From the NCBI GenBank assembly GCA_910574255.1, contig CAJTAK010000006.1, forward strand, positions 234,293-298,292: 64,000 bases of DNA, written 5' to 3'. The notes under the pieces were generated by a model. That model was not told where the DNA came from. It saw nothing but the letters and a program-made list of their open reading frames with translations, and ran no database searches. Made by a program: the position numbers and the translations under genes. Origin of the DNA: Clostridia bacterium. Lineage in GTDB: Bacteria > Bacillota > Clostridia > Lachnospirales > Lachnospiraceae. Positions 1-9,402 of this stretch are shown here, piece after piece. Each line of letters starts with the position of its first letter. Position 1 is the stretch's first letter.

Positions 1-1
1 T

Positions 2-1519
2 AAAAAACGTGTAGCGATCAATATGACTGCCCAACTGTTGGCCTTTGCAGTAAATATGCTGCTGGGCTTCATTTTGGTACCTATTATTGACAGTATGATT
101 CCCAACTCCTATGGCTTTACAGACATTGCCAACAAATTTGTACAGGCGGCCCAGATCGTTGTGTCTGCATTAAATACCATGGCAAGTCGTTTTATTACCA
201 TACAGATACATCGGGATGATAAAGAGGAGGCCAATCAGTATTTTTCATCCGTATTCTTTGCAAATGTATTAATGGCAGTGGTCTTTATGGTGCCGGCTAT
301 GTTTGTAGTGGTATATCTTGGACATATCTTCCAGATACCTTCTGAGGCCAGCCTTCCGGATATCCAGATGCTGTTCTTCTTCATATTTGTAAACTTTCTC
401 ATTAGCATTACAACCTCAGTATTCGGAGTGGCTCCCTACAGCCAGGATCGGCTGGAGTTAAGTTCGATTGCTGCTATTTTGGGAGAAGTGGCCCGATTGA
501 CAGTCCTATTTGTCTCATACCTTTTCTTCCGCCCCTATCTGTGGTATGTAGGCTGTGCTTCTGTGGCATCTACTTTGATGCAGGCAACGGCCAATTTGAT
601 TTTTACCAGACGCCTTCTGCCGGATATGAAAGTGAAACGGAAGTATTTCCGTTGGGCCAAGGTTAAGGAGCTGGTATCTCTGGGAGCATGGAATTCTGTA
701 ACCCGTCTGGGACAATTGCTGCTAAGTGGACTGGATACTTCCATTGCAAATATCATGATCAATGCAGCGGCCATGACTACCGTGTCTATCTCATCTCAGG
801 TTCCCACAGTGATTGTGAACCTGATGGGGACAATAGCAGGGGTTTTCAATCCTCAGATGACAATAGCATATGCGAAAGAAGATAAAAAGCAGCTTTTGGA
901 GATCATAGGGAGCGCGGATCGAATCATGATCTTCCTTATCAGTATTCCAATTGCCTTTCTTATCATATTTGGAAAAGCCTTTTTTACATTGTGGATTGGA
1001 AAAACACAGAATCCGGATCAACTATATGTCTTAGCCCTATTAAATATCGGCACTATGTGCGTCAGTGCCAGCATTCAGGTTTTGTACCATGTATTTTTAA
1101 TTACAAAACGGGTAAAGTTAAATTCCATTGTCATACTTTCGTGCGGAATTTTGACCACAACAACCGTATTTGTTCTTTTAGAAACTACCAGCTTAGGGGT
1201 ATATGCTATAGTGGGAACCAGTACAGTGTTCGGCATTCTGCGTAATCTGGTATTTACGCCCATTTATGCGGCTCGATGCTTAAAGGTGAAATGGTATACC
1301 TTTTATGGAGATATTATATTGGGACTCATATCAATTGGAGCAATCTGTTTAACAGCTTTCCCCTTCCAATTATTCATAAAAATAGACGGATGGTTTAAAC
1401 TATTCGGGGTAGGAATTGCAGCCGGAATGCTGGCATTAGCAGTAAACTTCTTGATTGTACTGCGCAGGAACGAGCGTAAAATGGTATTAGATATGGTCAA
1501 GAAAAAGCTCCCACATTAA
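2..1519 (+). CDS. Polysaccharide flippase, Wzx/MATE-like (5' end outside window)
   Basis: This integral membrane protein should flip lipid-linked polysaccharide units across the cytoplasmic membrane. The reading frame is open from base 2, and the first ATG at 23 has no ribosome binding site, so the true start lies upstream of the window. The visible ~500 residues consist of about 12 hydrophobic segments separated by short charged loops, with a hydrophilic break near residues 200-215, as in the Wzx/MurJ/MATE superfamily. It ends with a basic tail. Three glycosyltransferase genes follow on the same strand, the first after 56 bp, which supports an exopolysaccharide or capsule locus. The exact substrate cannot be read from sequence. 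Confidence 0.8.
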   Translation, partial: KKRVAINMTAQLLAFAVNMLLGFILVPIIDSMIPNSYGFTDIANKFVQAAQIVVSALNTMASRFITIQIHRDDKEEANQYFSSVFFANVLMAVVFMVPAMFVVVYLGHIFQIPSEASLPDIQMLFFFIFVNFLISITTSVFGVAPYSQDRLELSSIAAILGEVARLTVLFVSYLFFRPYLWYVGCASVASTLMQATANLIFTRRLLPDMKVKRKYFRWAKVKELVSLGAWNSVTRLGQLLLSGLDTSIANIMINAAAMTTVSISSQVPTVIVNLMGTIAGVFNPQMTIAYAKEDKKQLLEIIGSADRIMIFLISIPIAFLIIFGKAFFTLWIGKTQNPDQLYVLALLNIGTMCVSASIQVLYHVFLITKRVKLNSIVILSCGILTTTTVFVLLETTSLGVYAIVGTSTVFGILRNLVFTPIYAARCLKVKWYTFYGDIILGLISIGAICLTAFPFQLFIKIDGWFKLFGVGIAAGMLALAVNFLIVLRRNERKMVLDMVKKKLPH

Positions 1520-1575
1520 AAAGGACTACTTTACAACAGCCGTCACCCTTCAAACAATAAAAAAGGATCCAAATT

Positions 1576-2586
1576 ATGGTAAGCATCGTTGTTCCCGTAT
1601 ATAAAAGCGAAAAAACATTGCATTCCTGCATAGCATCCTTACAAAAACAGACGGAGCCAGATATTGAAATTATTTTAGTAGATGACGGCTCCCCTGATAA
1701 CTGCCCCAGGCTATGCGATGAACTGGCAGAAAAAGATCCAAAGGTACATGTGGTCCATAAAGAAAATGGAGGGGTTTCTTCAGCCAGAAATGCAGGAATT
1801 AAAGAGGCACACGGAGAGTTTCTGCTGTTTGTGGACAGTGATGATTATGTGGAGCCCCAAATGGTAGAAGAACTTTTGCGCCATATAGGGAAAGCAGATT
1901 TGGCCATCTGTGGATATCATCATCATTATATGGGCCGGGATGTGGAAAAGGTACCCAAGATCCGGAAGTGGGTCGGAGCAGAAAGCTTTCTTATGCTGTA
2001 CGGCCAGGGGTATCTGAACATGCCCTGGAATAAATTATTTCGGAGAAAATTAGCTGGAAGGTTTGATGAAGGCTTAAGCTTAGGGGAGGACTTACTCTTT
2101 AACCTGGATTATCTGCGCAGAACATCAGGGGGCGTTGCCATTGTGCAAAGAGCTCTGCACCATTATATACAGAATGATACAGGAAATACTCTTTCCAGCA
2201 AAAAACGAGATGATAAGCTGGAGTTGGCAAAACGGATTTGGCAGGAAACCTCCAGGTTTTATCAGGAGCTCGCAGGCCATGAGGATGAGAGTGGAATTAT
2301 CAATGCCCGGCTGCTTCAGGAGGTGCTGGATGATGTGGAAAGCCTGCCCTTTGATTACAGCCGAAGCAGAAAAGAAAAGCTGATGGCTATTGAAGCCTAC
2401 TGTAAAGATCCAGTGCTCAAAAAGGCAGGAAGGAATGCGGCGCTTCCGGCATTGGATTATCGGATAATCTATGCCTTTATGCAGCACGGGTGGAAGCATT
2501 CCGTGTATAGCTTAAGCGTGCTGCGGGCATGTCTGGTTAGGCTTTTATATGCAGAAAGATATAAGCAAAGTTCTGACAGAAAGTGA
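1576..2586 (+). CDS. Family 2 glycosyltransferase
   Basis: This enzyme is predicted to transfer a sugar from a nucleotide-sugar donor during surface polysaccharide assembly. The N-terminal 110 residues are a GT-A fold: the start VSIVVPVYKSE, the donor-binding ILVDDGSPDNC at about residue 35, NAGI with the preceding SSAR near residue 73, and the metal-binding FVDSDD at about residue 90. The C-terminal ~200 residues are less conserved and helical, with no clear membrane segment. An AAGGA site stands about 9 bases before the ATG. It forms a run with the flippase and two further GT2 genes, and its stop codon lies just upstream of the next start. Confidence 0.9.
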   Translation: MVSIVVPVYKSEKTLHSCIASLQKQTEPDIEIILVDDGSPDNCPRLCDELAEKDPKVHVVHKENGGVSSARNAGIKEAHGEFLLFVDSDDYVEPQMVEELLRHIGKADLAICGYHHHYMGRDVEKVPKIRKWVGAESFLMLYGQGYLNMPWNKLFRRKLAGRFDEGLSLGEDLLFNLDYLRRTSGGVAIVQRALHHYIQNDTGNTLSSKKRDDKLELAKRIWQETSRFYQELAGHEDESGIINARLLQEVLDDVESLPFDYSRSRKEKLMAIEAYCKDPVLKKAGRNAALPALDYRIIYAFMQHGWKHSVYSLSVLRACLVRLLYAERYKQSSDRK

Positions 2587-2600
2587 GGAGCCTGATTCAC

Positions 2601-3575
2601 ATGGGAGATTTGATAACAGTGATTATACCGGTTTTTCGGGTAGAAGCATATCTGCGCCGCTGTGTGGACTCTGTACTGGCTCAGACTTATGAAAACATGG
2701 AGATTATTCTGGTAGATGATGGTTCGGATGACAGCTGCCCGGCAATCTGTGATGAGTATGCCGGCCAGGATTCCAGAGTAAGCGTGATTCACCAGAAGAA
2801 TGCAGGCTTATCCGGAGCCAGAAATGCGGGGATAGAACAGGCAAAAGGGGAATATCTGTCATTCGTGGATTCAGATGACTATCTCTCACCGGAATTTTTA
2901 GAGCGTTTGTATGCGGCCTGTGTGGAGACTGGCAGTGATATGAGTGTCTGTCGGTGGGAGTATGTAAAGGGCGGGGCTATTCCGGAAAAGGGGAAGGGCG
3001 AAACTCATATTTTTACCGGGAGAGAGATGCTGGCGAATCTTTATATCCCAGATGGTGCGTATTTTGTTGTAGCCTGGAACAAGCTGTATAAAAGGGAGCT
3101 TTTTGACACTATCCGCTATCCCCTTGGGCGGATTCATGAGGATGAGGCCACCACCTATCGGATTTATCATCAGGTGAGGCAGGCAGCCTATGTGGACAAG
3201 TCTCTTTACGGCTATTTTGTGGCGCCTTCCAGTATTACCAGAGGCTTTAATCCCAGGCGGCTGGACTGGGTGAAGGCGGGAGCGGAACGAGTTGATTTTT
3301 TTGAAGAAAATGGCTATAAGGAGCTGATGGTTCCGGCCCTTAAGGCACTGGCAGATGGAAGTATTGACATTTACTTTGGAATGAAGGATAAGCTGCCGGG
3401 AAGTGAGAAGGAGCAGAAGTGGATTCAGGATTTGATTCGCAGAGGGTTAAAAAGAGTGAAGTCCTACGGACATTTTTCTCTGCGGACGGAGATTGGATAC
3501 CGGATGTTTCTTACGTGTCCCGGGGTGTATCGAAGATTGCTGGATCGGGTGAAGGATGAGAATGGAAAACAATAA
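2601..3575 (+). CDS. Family 2 glycosyltransferase
   Basis: A second GT2 enzyme of the same polysaccharide cluster. I start it at ATG 2601 (MGDLITVIIPVFRVEAYL), which has a GAGGA site at 2585-2589. The earlier in-frame GTG at 2583 overlaps the preceding stop and lacks a site of its own. Visible motifs are ILVDDGSDDSC, GLSGARNAG and FVDSDDYLS, which give the nucleotide and metal sites of a GT-A fold. The C-terminal half resembles that of the neighbours in length (about 324 residues in total). It is probably translationally coupled to the next gene, whose start lies inside its 3' end. Confidence 0.88.
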   Translation: MGDLITVIIPVFRVEAYLRRCVDSVLAQTYENMEIILVDDGSDDSCPAICDEYAGQDSRVSVIHQKNAGLSGARNAGIEQAKGEYLSFVDSDDYLSPEFLERLYAACVETGSDMSVCRWEYVKGGAIPEKGKGETHIFTGREMLANLYIPDGAYFVVAWNKLYKRELFDTIRYPLGRIHEDEATTYRIYHQVRQAAYVDKSLYGYFVAPSSITRGFNPRRLDWVKAGAERVDFFEENGYKELMVPALKALADGSIDIYFGMKDKLPGSEKEQKWIQDLIRRGLKRVKSYGHFSLRTEIGYRMFLTCPGVYRRLLDRVKDENGKQ

Positions 3576-4635
3576 TCCGAAAATTAGCGTGGTGGTTCCT
3601 GTCTACAATGTGGAGGCTTATCTCAACCGCTGTGTGGACAGTATTCTGGATCAGACGGTGGAGAATCTGGAGATTATTCTGGTGGATGATGGTTCTACAG
3701 ATGGTTCCGGGAAGATCTGTGATGAATATGGGGAGAAATATGAACAGATTCGGGTGCATCATAAGACCAACGGCGGACTGACCTCTGCCTGGAAATGTGG
3801 AGTGAACCTGGCTTCCGGGGAATATGTGGGTTTTGTGGACAGCGATGACTGGATCGATTCCCATATGTATGAGCGGATGCTTTGTCTGGCCCTTCAGGAG
3901 AGTGCTGATGTGACGGTCTGCGGTCTGGTGTTTGATTTCGAGGATCCAAAGATTCCAAGACGGGAGGAGATCTCGAACTTTGGAAAAGAGGTTTATAGCC
4001 GGGAGGAATTGGAGGCGCTGTTTCCTTCTCTCATCAATGACGGTCGTTTCTTTGGAAGGACATTGCAACCGGCCAGAGTGACGAAACTTTTCCGTACGGA
4101 ATTGATCCGGAAGAACATGAAGTACTGTGAGGAAGGGGTAGCTTTGGGGGAGGATATGCAGATTACTTTTCCTGTGCTTCTGGATACCAGGAAGCTCTGT
4201 GTGGTACGGGATTTCTATCCCTACCATTATTGGATCAATAATAAGTCCATTACAGGAAAATATGACCGTGATTATATGGAAAAGGTGAAACTTCTGGCTT
4301 CCCGGCTTCAGTTTATCAGCAGGGAGAAGGGAGTCTATGATTTTTCAGATCAGATCCGCAACGATTTTCTGAGCATGACGGTGCTGACGGTTAAGAATGA
4401 GATTTATCGGAACTATAAGGCCGGAAGAAAGAGGGTGACGGCCAATGTGAAGCGAATCTGTGAGGATACCCAAGTTCGTGAAGCACTGGAGCGGCATACC
4501 ATGGATCGTTTGTCTCTGTCTATCCGGCTGTATCTGCGGCTTATGAAGAAGGGGCATTACAGCCTGTGTTACTGGCTGGTTCTGGTGTTTTTTAAGGTGA
4601 ATTATTATCTGGGACGGGAGTATAAGAGACAGTAA
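3562..4635 (+). CDS. Family 2 glycosyltransferase
   Basis: A third GT2 enzyme. ATG 3562 is preferred over ATG 3556 because the GAAGG site at 3551-3555 touches 3556 but is six bases from 3562. It overlaps the previous gene by 14 bases. Motifs are VVVPVYNVEAYLNRC at the start, ILVDDGSTDGSG, and VDSDDW, the DxD-type metal site. The usual SSARN motif is changed to TSAWK, so acceptor or donor preference may differ from that of its two neighbours. The C-terminal tail carries a hydrophobic stretch (YWLVLVFFKVNYYL) that may sit at the membrane. It ends 1 bp from the convergent regulator gene. Confidence 0.87.
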   Translation: MENNNPKISVVVPVYNVEAYLNRCVDSILDQTVENLEIILVDDGSTDGSGKICDEYGEKYEQIRVHHKTNGGLTSAWKCGVNLASGEYVGFVDSDDWIDSHMYERMLCLALQESADVTVCGLVFDFEDPKIPRREEISNFGKEVYSREELEALFPSLINDGRFFGRTLQPARVTKLFRTELIRKNMKYCEEGVALGEDMQITFPVLLDTRKLCVVRDFYPYHYWINNKSITGKYDRDYMEKVKLLASRLQFISREKGVYDFSDQIRNDFLSMTVLTVKNEIYRNYKAGRKRVTANVKRICEDTQVREALERHTMDRLSLSIRLYLRLMKKGHYSLCYWLVLVFFKVNYYLGREYKRQ

Positions 4636-4636
4636 G

Positions 4637-6523
4637 TTACTCAAAGCAATGGATAAAAGCCGAGAAATTTTCTGCGGCAGTCAGCTGGTTTAAGGCGGTT
4701 TTATCACAGAGAAAGTCTATGGTACTGCTGTAGATTTCGGAAAATGCCGGATTATCCGCCTGCCGGACAGCGATCATAAATACACAGGGAATTTTGACAT
4801 CGTCCCATAAAATTCCCTCTTCTTCGATCAATATACAGAATAATGTCAATTTGGCGTTCAGTTCAATGGCGTGGGGGATGGCAAAGCTTTCAAAAAAACA
4901 GGTGGAGGAGAGCGATTCCCTGCGGAAAACGGATTCGGTAAAACCTTTCTGACAGATTCCCATATTTTCCAGATGATTTCCAAGAAAACGAATAGCTTCC
5001 TCCTTGGTTCGCAGTCCCTGATTGCGGAAAAAGAGGGCAGGATCAAAGTAAGTGAGCAGAAGGCTGCGGCGGCGCAGATGCTGATGTTCCAGAAGAAGCT
5101 GGTTTAAGGTATTTTCTACTGCCAGAAAATCGGACTTCTGATAAAAGGGGCTGATAAGAAGCGTTCTGGCCCCTAAAATATGCAGAGGAATCGTGTGAAG
5201 GATGAGATCTACGTTCTGGGCAGAGAGATTGCCCGGAATATGGGTCAATACATCTACGATCTGAAGCTTGGCGGAAAAATCATGGCTGAGGCGCTGGGTG
5301 AGATATTCTGCAATATGGTGGTATTCGTCGCAGATAAGCAGGGCCCGGACCTGATCCTTTCCAAAGGAAGGATGGAGCATTAGGCCGATGTAAATACTCA
5401 ACAGGTTAATTTCTTCCTGAATCACGGAAATCTGGAATTCCTTTTCCAGAATATGAGCCAGATGAACGCTGACATCATAGATAAACGGATTCAATTCTCT
5501 CACATTTTCGGAAACCAGATTTGTTACATACTGGTGGTTTCGGGCACGCTGAATGAGAGCCATAATGTGGTGGACAAAATTGGCAAGAAATGTTTCGTTC
5601 TGAAACTCCAGCGCATAGTAACTGAAGGTTTCCAGAATGATTTTTTGAATAAAGAATAAAAGATGTTCCCTGTCTTCCAAATCTGTCTGCTGGAAGGAGG
5701 ATTTGATCTGCCCGGTGATCAGTATGGCGATAAAGGCAATATCCTCTTCTTGAAAAGAGATGCTCCAGTGCTCCCCAAGCTGCCCACAGATATCCTGGGC
5801 AATCAGGTATTCCGTGGAGTCTGCAGGCATGGAAAGCTCCGGGTATTCCATTGGAAAATGATTACGAATACGGGAGAGAGTCACCATTAAATTGATAATC
5901 AAATTCGAAGTATGGCAGGGCTCAAGGTAGTAATTGCGGCTCTGAACGGCAGCAATGACAATCTCCTGAATCCGCACGAAATTCAGGTTGGCGAAGTATT
6001 TCCTGAGCTTCTCCGGGCTGTGGAAGTTGGCATTTGTCTCACGGACAATCATATCATAGATAAGCTGACGTTTATTATTTTCGTTTCCCTGGATGGAAAG
6101 CAGATTCTTTTTTCGATTGAGAGTCAGCTGGTACTGCTTGAGAAGCTCTTCCAGCTTTCCAAGGCGCCGGGTCAGAGTAGAGGAGCTTAAGTATAACTGA
6201 TCGGCTAATGCGTCAAAATGAATGGAGGTGTGATCCAGAATCAGAAGTTTTAAAAGCGTAGTCAAATCAATATCTGATTCGGTGCAAGAGAGAGGCTCCC
6301 GAAGGACAGACAGATCTCTGCCGGGAGTTCGGTCAAGGCAGTAGCCGTAATTGTTGGACAGGATGATTTTTCCCAGAGGTCCCTGATTGACAGCCTTCAC
6401 TTCATTTTGAACAGTCCGCAGGGAAACGGACAGCTGTTCCGATAACTGTTTCCCGGATAGGGGAAGTTCTGCTTTATCTAATATTTGTAGTAATTTTGTC
6501 TGGCGCAAGGTGAAATCATCCAT
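4637..6523 (-). CDS. PRD-domain transcriptional regulator, BglG/LicR/MtlR type
   Basis: This is a PTS-controlled activator of a sugar operon. I start it at ATG 6523 (MDDFTLRQTKLLQIL), which has an AGGAG site at 6531-6535. The frame is open further upstream but that part has no family character. Order of domains in the 628 residues: N-terminal helix-turn-helix (SGKQLSEQLSVSLRTVQNEV), a second HTH near residue 105 (FDALADQLYLSSSTLTRRL), two PRD domains rich in regulatory histidines, a EIIB-like segment with a cysteine (LLICDEYHH), and a C-terminal EIIA domain with the phosphorylatable His in FAIPHA. It is divergent from the phospho-glucosidase/PTS operon, its obvious target. It should be phosphorylated by HPr and by the sugar-specific EIIB. 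Confidence 0.9.
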   Translation of the reverse strand: MDDFTLRQTKLLQILDKAELPLSGKQLSEQLSVSLRTVQNEVKAVNQGPLGKIILSNNYGYCLDRTPGRDLSVLREPLSCTESDIDLTTLLKLLILDHTSIHFDALADQLYLSSSTLTRRLGKLEELLKQYQLTLNRKKNLLSIQGNENNKRQLIYDMIVRETNANFHSPEKLRKYFANLNFVRIQEIVIAAVQSRNYYLEPCHTSNLIINLMVTLSRIRNHFPMEYPELSMPADSTEYLIAQDICGQLGEHWSISFQEEDIAFIAILITGQIKSSFQQTDLEDREHLLFFIQKIILETFSYYALEFQNETFLANFVHHIMALIQRARNHQYVTNLVSENVRELNPFIYDVSVHLAHILEKEFQISVIQEEINLLSIYIGLMLHPSFGKDQVRALLICDEYHHIAEYLTQRLSHDFSAKLQIVDVLTHIPGNLSAQNVDLILHTIPLHILGARTLLISPFYQKSDFLAVENTLNQLLLEHQHLRRRSLLLTYFDPALFFRNQGLRTKEEAIRFLGNHLENMGICQKGFTESVFRRESLSSTCFFESFAIPHAIELNAKLTLFCILIEEEGILWDDVKIPCVFMIAVRQADNPAFSEIYSSTIDFLCDKTALNQLTAAENFSAFIHCFE

Positions 6524-6563
6524 ATCGCATCTCCTGTAGAATATTATACTTCCAGTGTAACTT

Positions 6564-6592
6564 ATTATACCAATCGAAACAGAGCGGTTCAA
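6564..6592 (-). promoter_or_regulatory. Promoter of the PRD regulator gene
   Basis: On the minus strand there is a TTGAAC -35 box (6592-6587) and a perfect TATAAT -10 box (6569-6564) with a 17-bp spacer. They are placed 40 bases before the ribosome binding site of the regulator at 6523. A second TATAAT-like sequence occurs at 6542-6547. Confidence 0.6.
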
Positions 6593-6600
6593 ATCTTTTG

Positions 6601-6656
6601 TTGCGGGGGGGCCCGCAAAAGGTGGAATTGAAATTGCAGGAATCAGGGGATAAGAT
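6601..6656 (+). promoter_or_regulatory. Promoter and candidate operator of the GH4-PTS operon
   Basis: TTGAAA (6628-6633) and TAAGAT (6651-6656) are separated by 17 bp and face the glucosidase gene. Just upstream of the -35 box, at 6601-6618, lies an 18-bp GC-rich inverted repeat (TTGCGGG, four-base centre, CCCGCAA). Its place between the two divergent promoters makes it a candidate binding site for the PRD regulator. That assignment is inference. Confidence 0.5.
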
Positions 6657-6687
6657 GTGAGTAAGTAAAGGACCGGCCCATACGAAA

Positions 6688-8118
6688 ATGGATACAGAAA
6701 GGATGAAGAAGAAAATGAAAAGTTATTCACTGGTAATCTGTGGAGGAGGCAGTACTTATACCCCGGATTTAATGGAGCTTTTATGCTATGCAAAGAAGGA
6801 TTTTCCCCTGAAAAAGATTGTTTTGTATGATATTGACGCAGAGCGTCAGGAGCCCATCGGCCAGTACGGGGAAGTGCTCTTTCGGGAATACTATGAGGGT
6901 GTGGAGTTTTATTATACCACAGACAAGGAAAAGGCTTTCCGGGATATAGACTTTGCCTTTGTGCAGATCCGGGCAGGAGGATTGGCGGCCCGGAACATGG
7001 ATGAGAAGATTCCCTACCGTTATGAATGCATCGGCCAGGAGACTTGCGGGGCAGGCGGGCTTTCCTATGGAATCCGAAGCGTGACACAGATGGTTCAGCT
7101 TGTAAAGGATATCCGGGAATATGCGCCGGAAGCGTGGATTATCAATTACTCCAATCCGGCAGCCATTGTAGCAGAGGCGACAAAGCGGATGTTTCCGGGG
7201 GATCGGAAACTTATTAATATCTGCGACATGCCTACGCAGATTATGGATTCCTATCTTCCGCTGGTGGGAAAGAAGCGCTATGAGGTAGAGCCCAGATACT
7301 TTGGCCTGAACCATTATGGATGGTTTACAGGGCTGATTGACAAGAAGACCGGAGAGAATCTGCTTCCTGAGATCTTACGCATCTGCCGGGAGACACCGGA
7401 TAAGGTGAGACAGGTACTGGCGGATATGTATGAGACAGATACGCACTGGGGAAAGACCTTTCAGGAGCATCTGAATATGGTCCTGGATTATCCCTATGCT
7501 CTGCCCAGCACTTACTGCCTGTACTACCTGTATCCGGACCAGTGTTACAGCCATTACAATGAAACCTTTACCCGTTATGACGAGGTGATGAAGGGCAGAG
7601 GAAGCAAGGTTCAGGCCTACTGTACGGCTATTGCAAAGCTGGGGAAAATGAAGGGCACAAAATATGATATCAGCGCGCATATCAATGGAGCGGCCGGAAA
7701 TATTGCAGAGGCTTCCTCATCTACCATAGCCTACAACGATGTACATGCGGCCTATCTTATTGAACTGGCAATTTCGATTATTCACAACCGGAACGATATC
7801 TGTCTGGTGATGGTAGAAAATAACGGTCTGATTCCCAATCTGGATCCGGGTATGATGCTGGAGGCAGCCTGCCGGATCGGGCAGCAGGGCGTAGAACCTA
7901 TTCAGATTGGACAGGTTCCGGCCTTTGAGAAGGGGCTTCTGGAAAATCAGTATGCCTGTGAAAAGCTTTTGGTGGATGCGGTTTTCGAACACAGTTATCA
8001 GAAACTGTTGCAGGCCTTTACGGTGAACCGGATTATCTGCGATACCAACAGAGCAAAGAAAATCATTGCAGATTTTGTGAAAGCAAACGGAGATGAGTGG
8101 GTAGATTTCAGGGGGTAA
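6688..8118 (+). CDS. Family 4 glycoside hydrolase, probable 6-phospho-alpha-glucosidase
   Basis: GH4 enzymes use NAD+ and a divalent metal to cleave phosphorylated disaccharides delivered by a PTS. Seen here: the N-terminal NAD-binding loop (SLVICGGGSTYTPDL), the metal-site motif ICDMP near residue 178, and LNHYGWF near residue 213. In this family CDMP is the variant typical of alpha-glucoside enzymes, whereas CNVP marks the beta type, so the substrate is likely maltose-6-phosphate or a related alpha-linked sugar phosphate. The start is uncertain: ATG 6688, 6703 and 6715 are in frame, and 6715 fits the family N-terminus best. It is the first gene of a PTS operon controlled by the divergent PRD regulator. 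Confidence 0.9.
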   Translation: MDTERMKKKMKSYSLVICGGGSTYTPDLMELLCYAKKDFPLKKIVLYDIDAERQEPIGQYGEVLFREYYEGVEFYYTTDKEKAFRDIDFAFVQIRAGGLAARNMDEKIPYRYECIGQETCGAGGLSYGIRSVTQMVQLVKDIREYAPEAWIINYSNPAAIVAEATKRMFPGDRKLINICDMPTQIMDSYLPLVGKKRYEVEPRYFGLNHYGWFTGLIDKKTGENLLPEILRICRETPDKVRQVLADMYETDTHWGKTFQEHLNMVLDYPYALPSTYCLYYLYPDQCYSHYNETFTRYDEVMKGRGSKVQAYCTAIAKLGKMKGTKYDISAHINGAAGNIAEASSSTIAYNDVHAAYLIELAISIIHNRNDICLVMVENNGLIPNLDPGMMLEAACRIGQQGVEPIQIGQVPAFEKGLLENQYACEKLLVDAVFEHSYQKLLQAFTVNRIICDTNRAKKIIADFVKANGDEWVDFRG

Positions 8119-8122
8119 AGAT

Positions 8123-9402
8123 ATGGGGATGAAAGAAAAATTTACTGGTTTTGTAGAAAGCAAAGTAATGCCCTTTGTGGGGGTTGTGTCAACGAATAAG
8201 ATTCTTCTTGCCATTCGTGACGGTCTGGTACTGTCCATGCCGGTGATGATTGTGGGGTCTATCGCCATTGTAATCGGCGATTTCCCGGTGAAAGCGGTAC
8301 AGGATTTCTTTGCTATGGTATTCGGGGAAAACTGGAACTGGTGGAACTGGGATGTAATCAATCCGGCAACCATGGGGCTGGTAGCCCTGTTTACGGCCTG
8401 CGGCGTGGGGTATTCCTATGCCAAGAGCCATGAGGTGGAACCTCTTCCGGCAGGGATACTGGGGATCGTAGCTTATTTTCTTCTGTTGGTGCAGATGGAC
8501 GGAGGAGGCTTTGCCGCAGATGATTTTGGGCAAAGGGGTTGTTTGCGGCTATCATCTGCGGCCTCTTAAGTTCAGCTATTTATATCTGGCTGATTAAGAA
8601 AAATCTGGTTATCAAAATGCCGGATTCTGTGCCGATTTCCATCTCGCGTTCCTTCACGGCAATGATTCCCATGGGTGTAGTGGTAATTCTGTTTGTGGTA
8701 ATCCGCATGATTTTTGCCATGACGCCTTATGGCAGTGTCAATGAATTTATTCTGAATGTGCTTCAGCTGCCTTTGCTGGGAGTGGGGACTTCCCTTCTGG
8801 GGACGGAGATTACAGCGGGATTTTTCAACACCTTTTTCTGGATATTCGGCATCCATGGAACCCTGGTGGTGCAGTCCGTGATGACGCCTATCTGGGAGGC
8901 TGCAAAGTATGCCAACCTGGCCGCTTACCAGAGCGGGCTGGAGCTTCCCTATATTGTAACTACGGAGTATCTGGATCATTTTGTATTCCTCACCGGATCG
9001 GGACTGACCCTGCCTCTTTGCGCCATGTGCGCCTTTAAGTCTAAGTCTGAACAGCTGAAAAAACTTGGAAAGCTGGCCCTGGTGCCCAGTATCTTCAACG
9101 TGAATGAGCCGGTTATCTACGGACTGCCCATTGTAATGAATCCAGTGATGGCGATTCCTTTCTTTATAACGCCTATTCTGTCGATTCTTATCAGTTATCT
9201 GGCCATGGCCTGGAATATTGTGGGAAGACCTACAGGAGTAGCTGTGCCCTTTACTACACCGGCGCCCTTTGGAGGATTTCTGATAACGGGAGATATCAAA
9301 GTGGGCATTCTGCAGATTCTGGTACTGCTGATGGCGGCAGTGATTTACTACCCGTTCTTCAAAATCTGGGATAAGAAGTGTTATGAGGAGGAAAGCAGAT
9401 GA
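8123..9402 (+). pseudogene. PTS EIIC, lactose/cellobiose family, interrupted by a one-base frameshift
   Basis: This should be the membrane channel of the PTS (EIIC, about 427 residues). Frame 2 from ATG 8123 encodes the first ~135 residues and then runs into frameshift nonsense ending at 8569. The rest of the protein, starting AKGLFAAIICGL, continues in frame 1 and ends at 9402. Adding one G to the GGG run at 8528-8530 joins the two parts into an unbroken EIIC (DDFG-AKGLFAAI). So either one base was lost in a G tract or the sequence has an error there. A good ribosome binding site and the ATGA overlap with the EIIA gene show the gene was functional recently. If the shift is real, the whole PTS is inactive. 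Confidence 0.88.

Noticed and set aside
3511..4227. 238-codon minus-strand ORF
   Set aside because: It is antisense to a clear GT2 gene.
6524..7087. N-terminal extension of the PRD regulator to 7087
   Set aside because: The frame is open but overlaps the divergent GH4 gene and both promoters. It lacks family character, and the AGGAG site at 6531 fixes the start at 6523.
8123..8569. A short complete EIIC-like protein
   Set aside because: It ends in residues without family similarity right after the G tract, and the missing part continues in the next frame.
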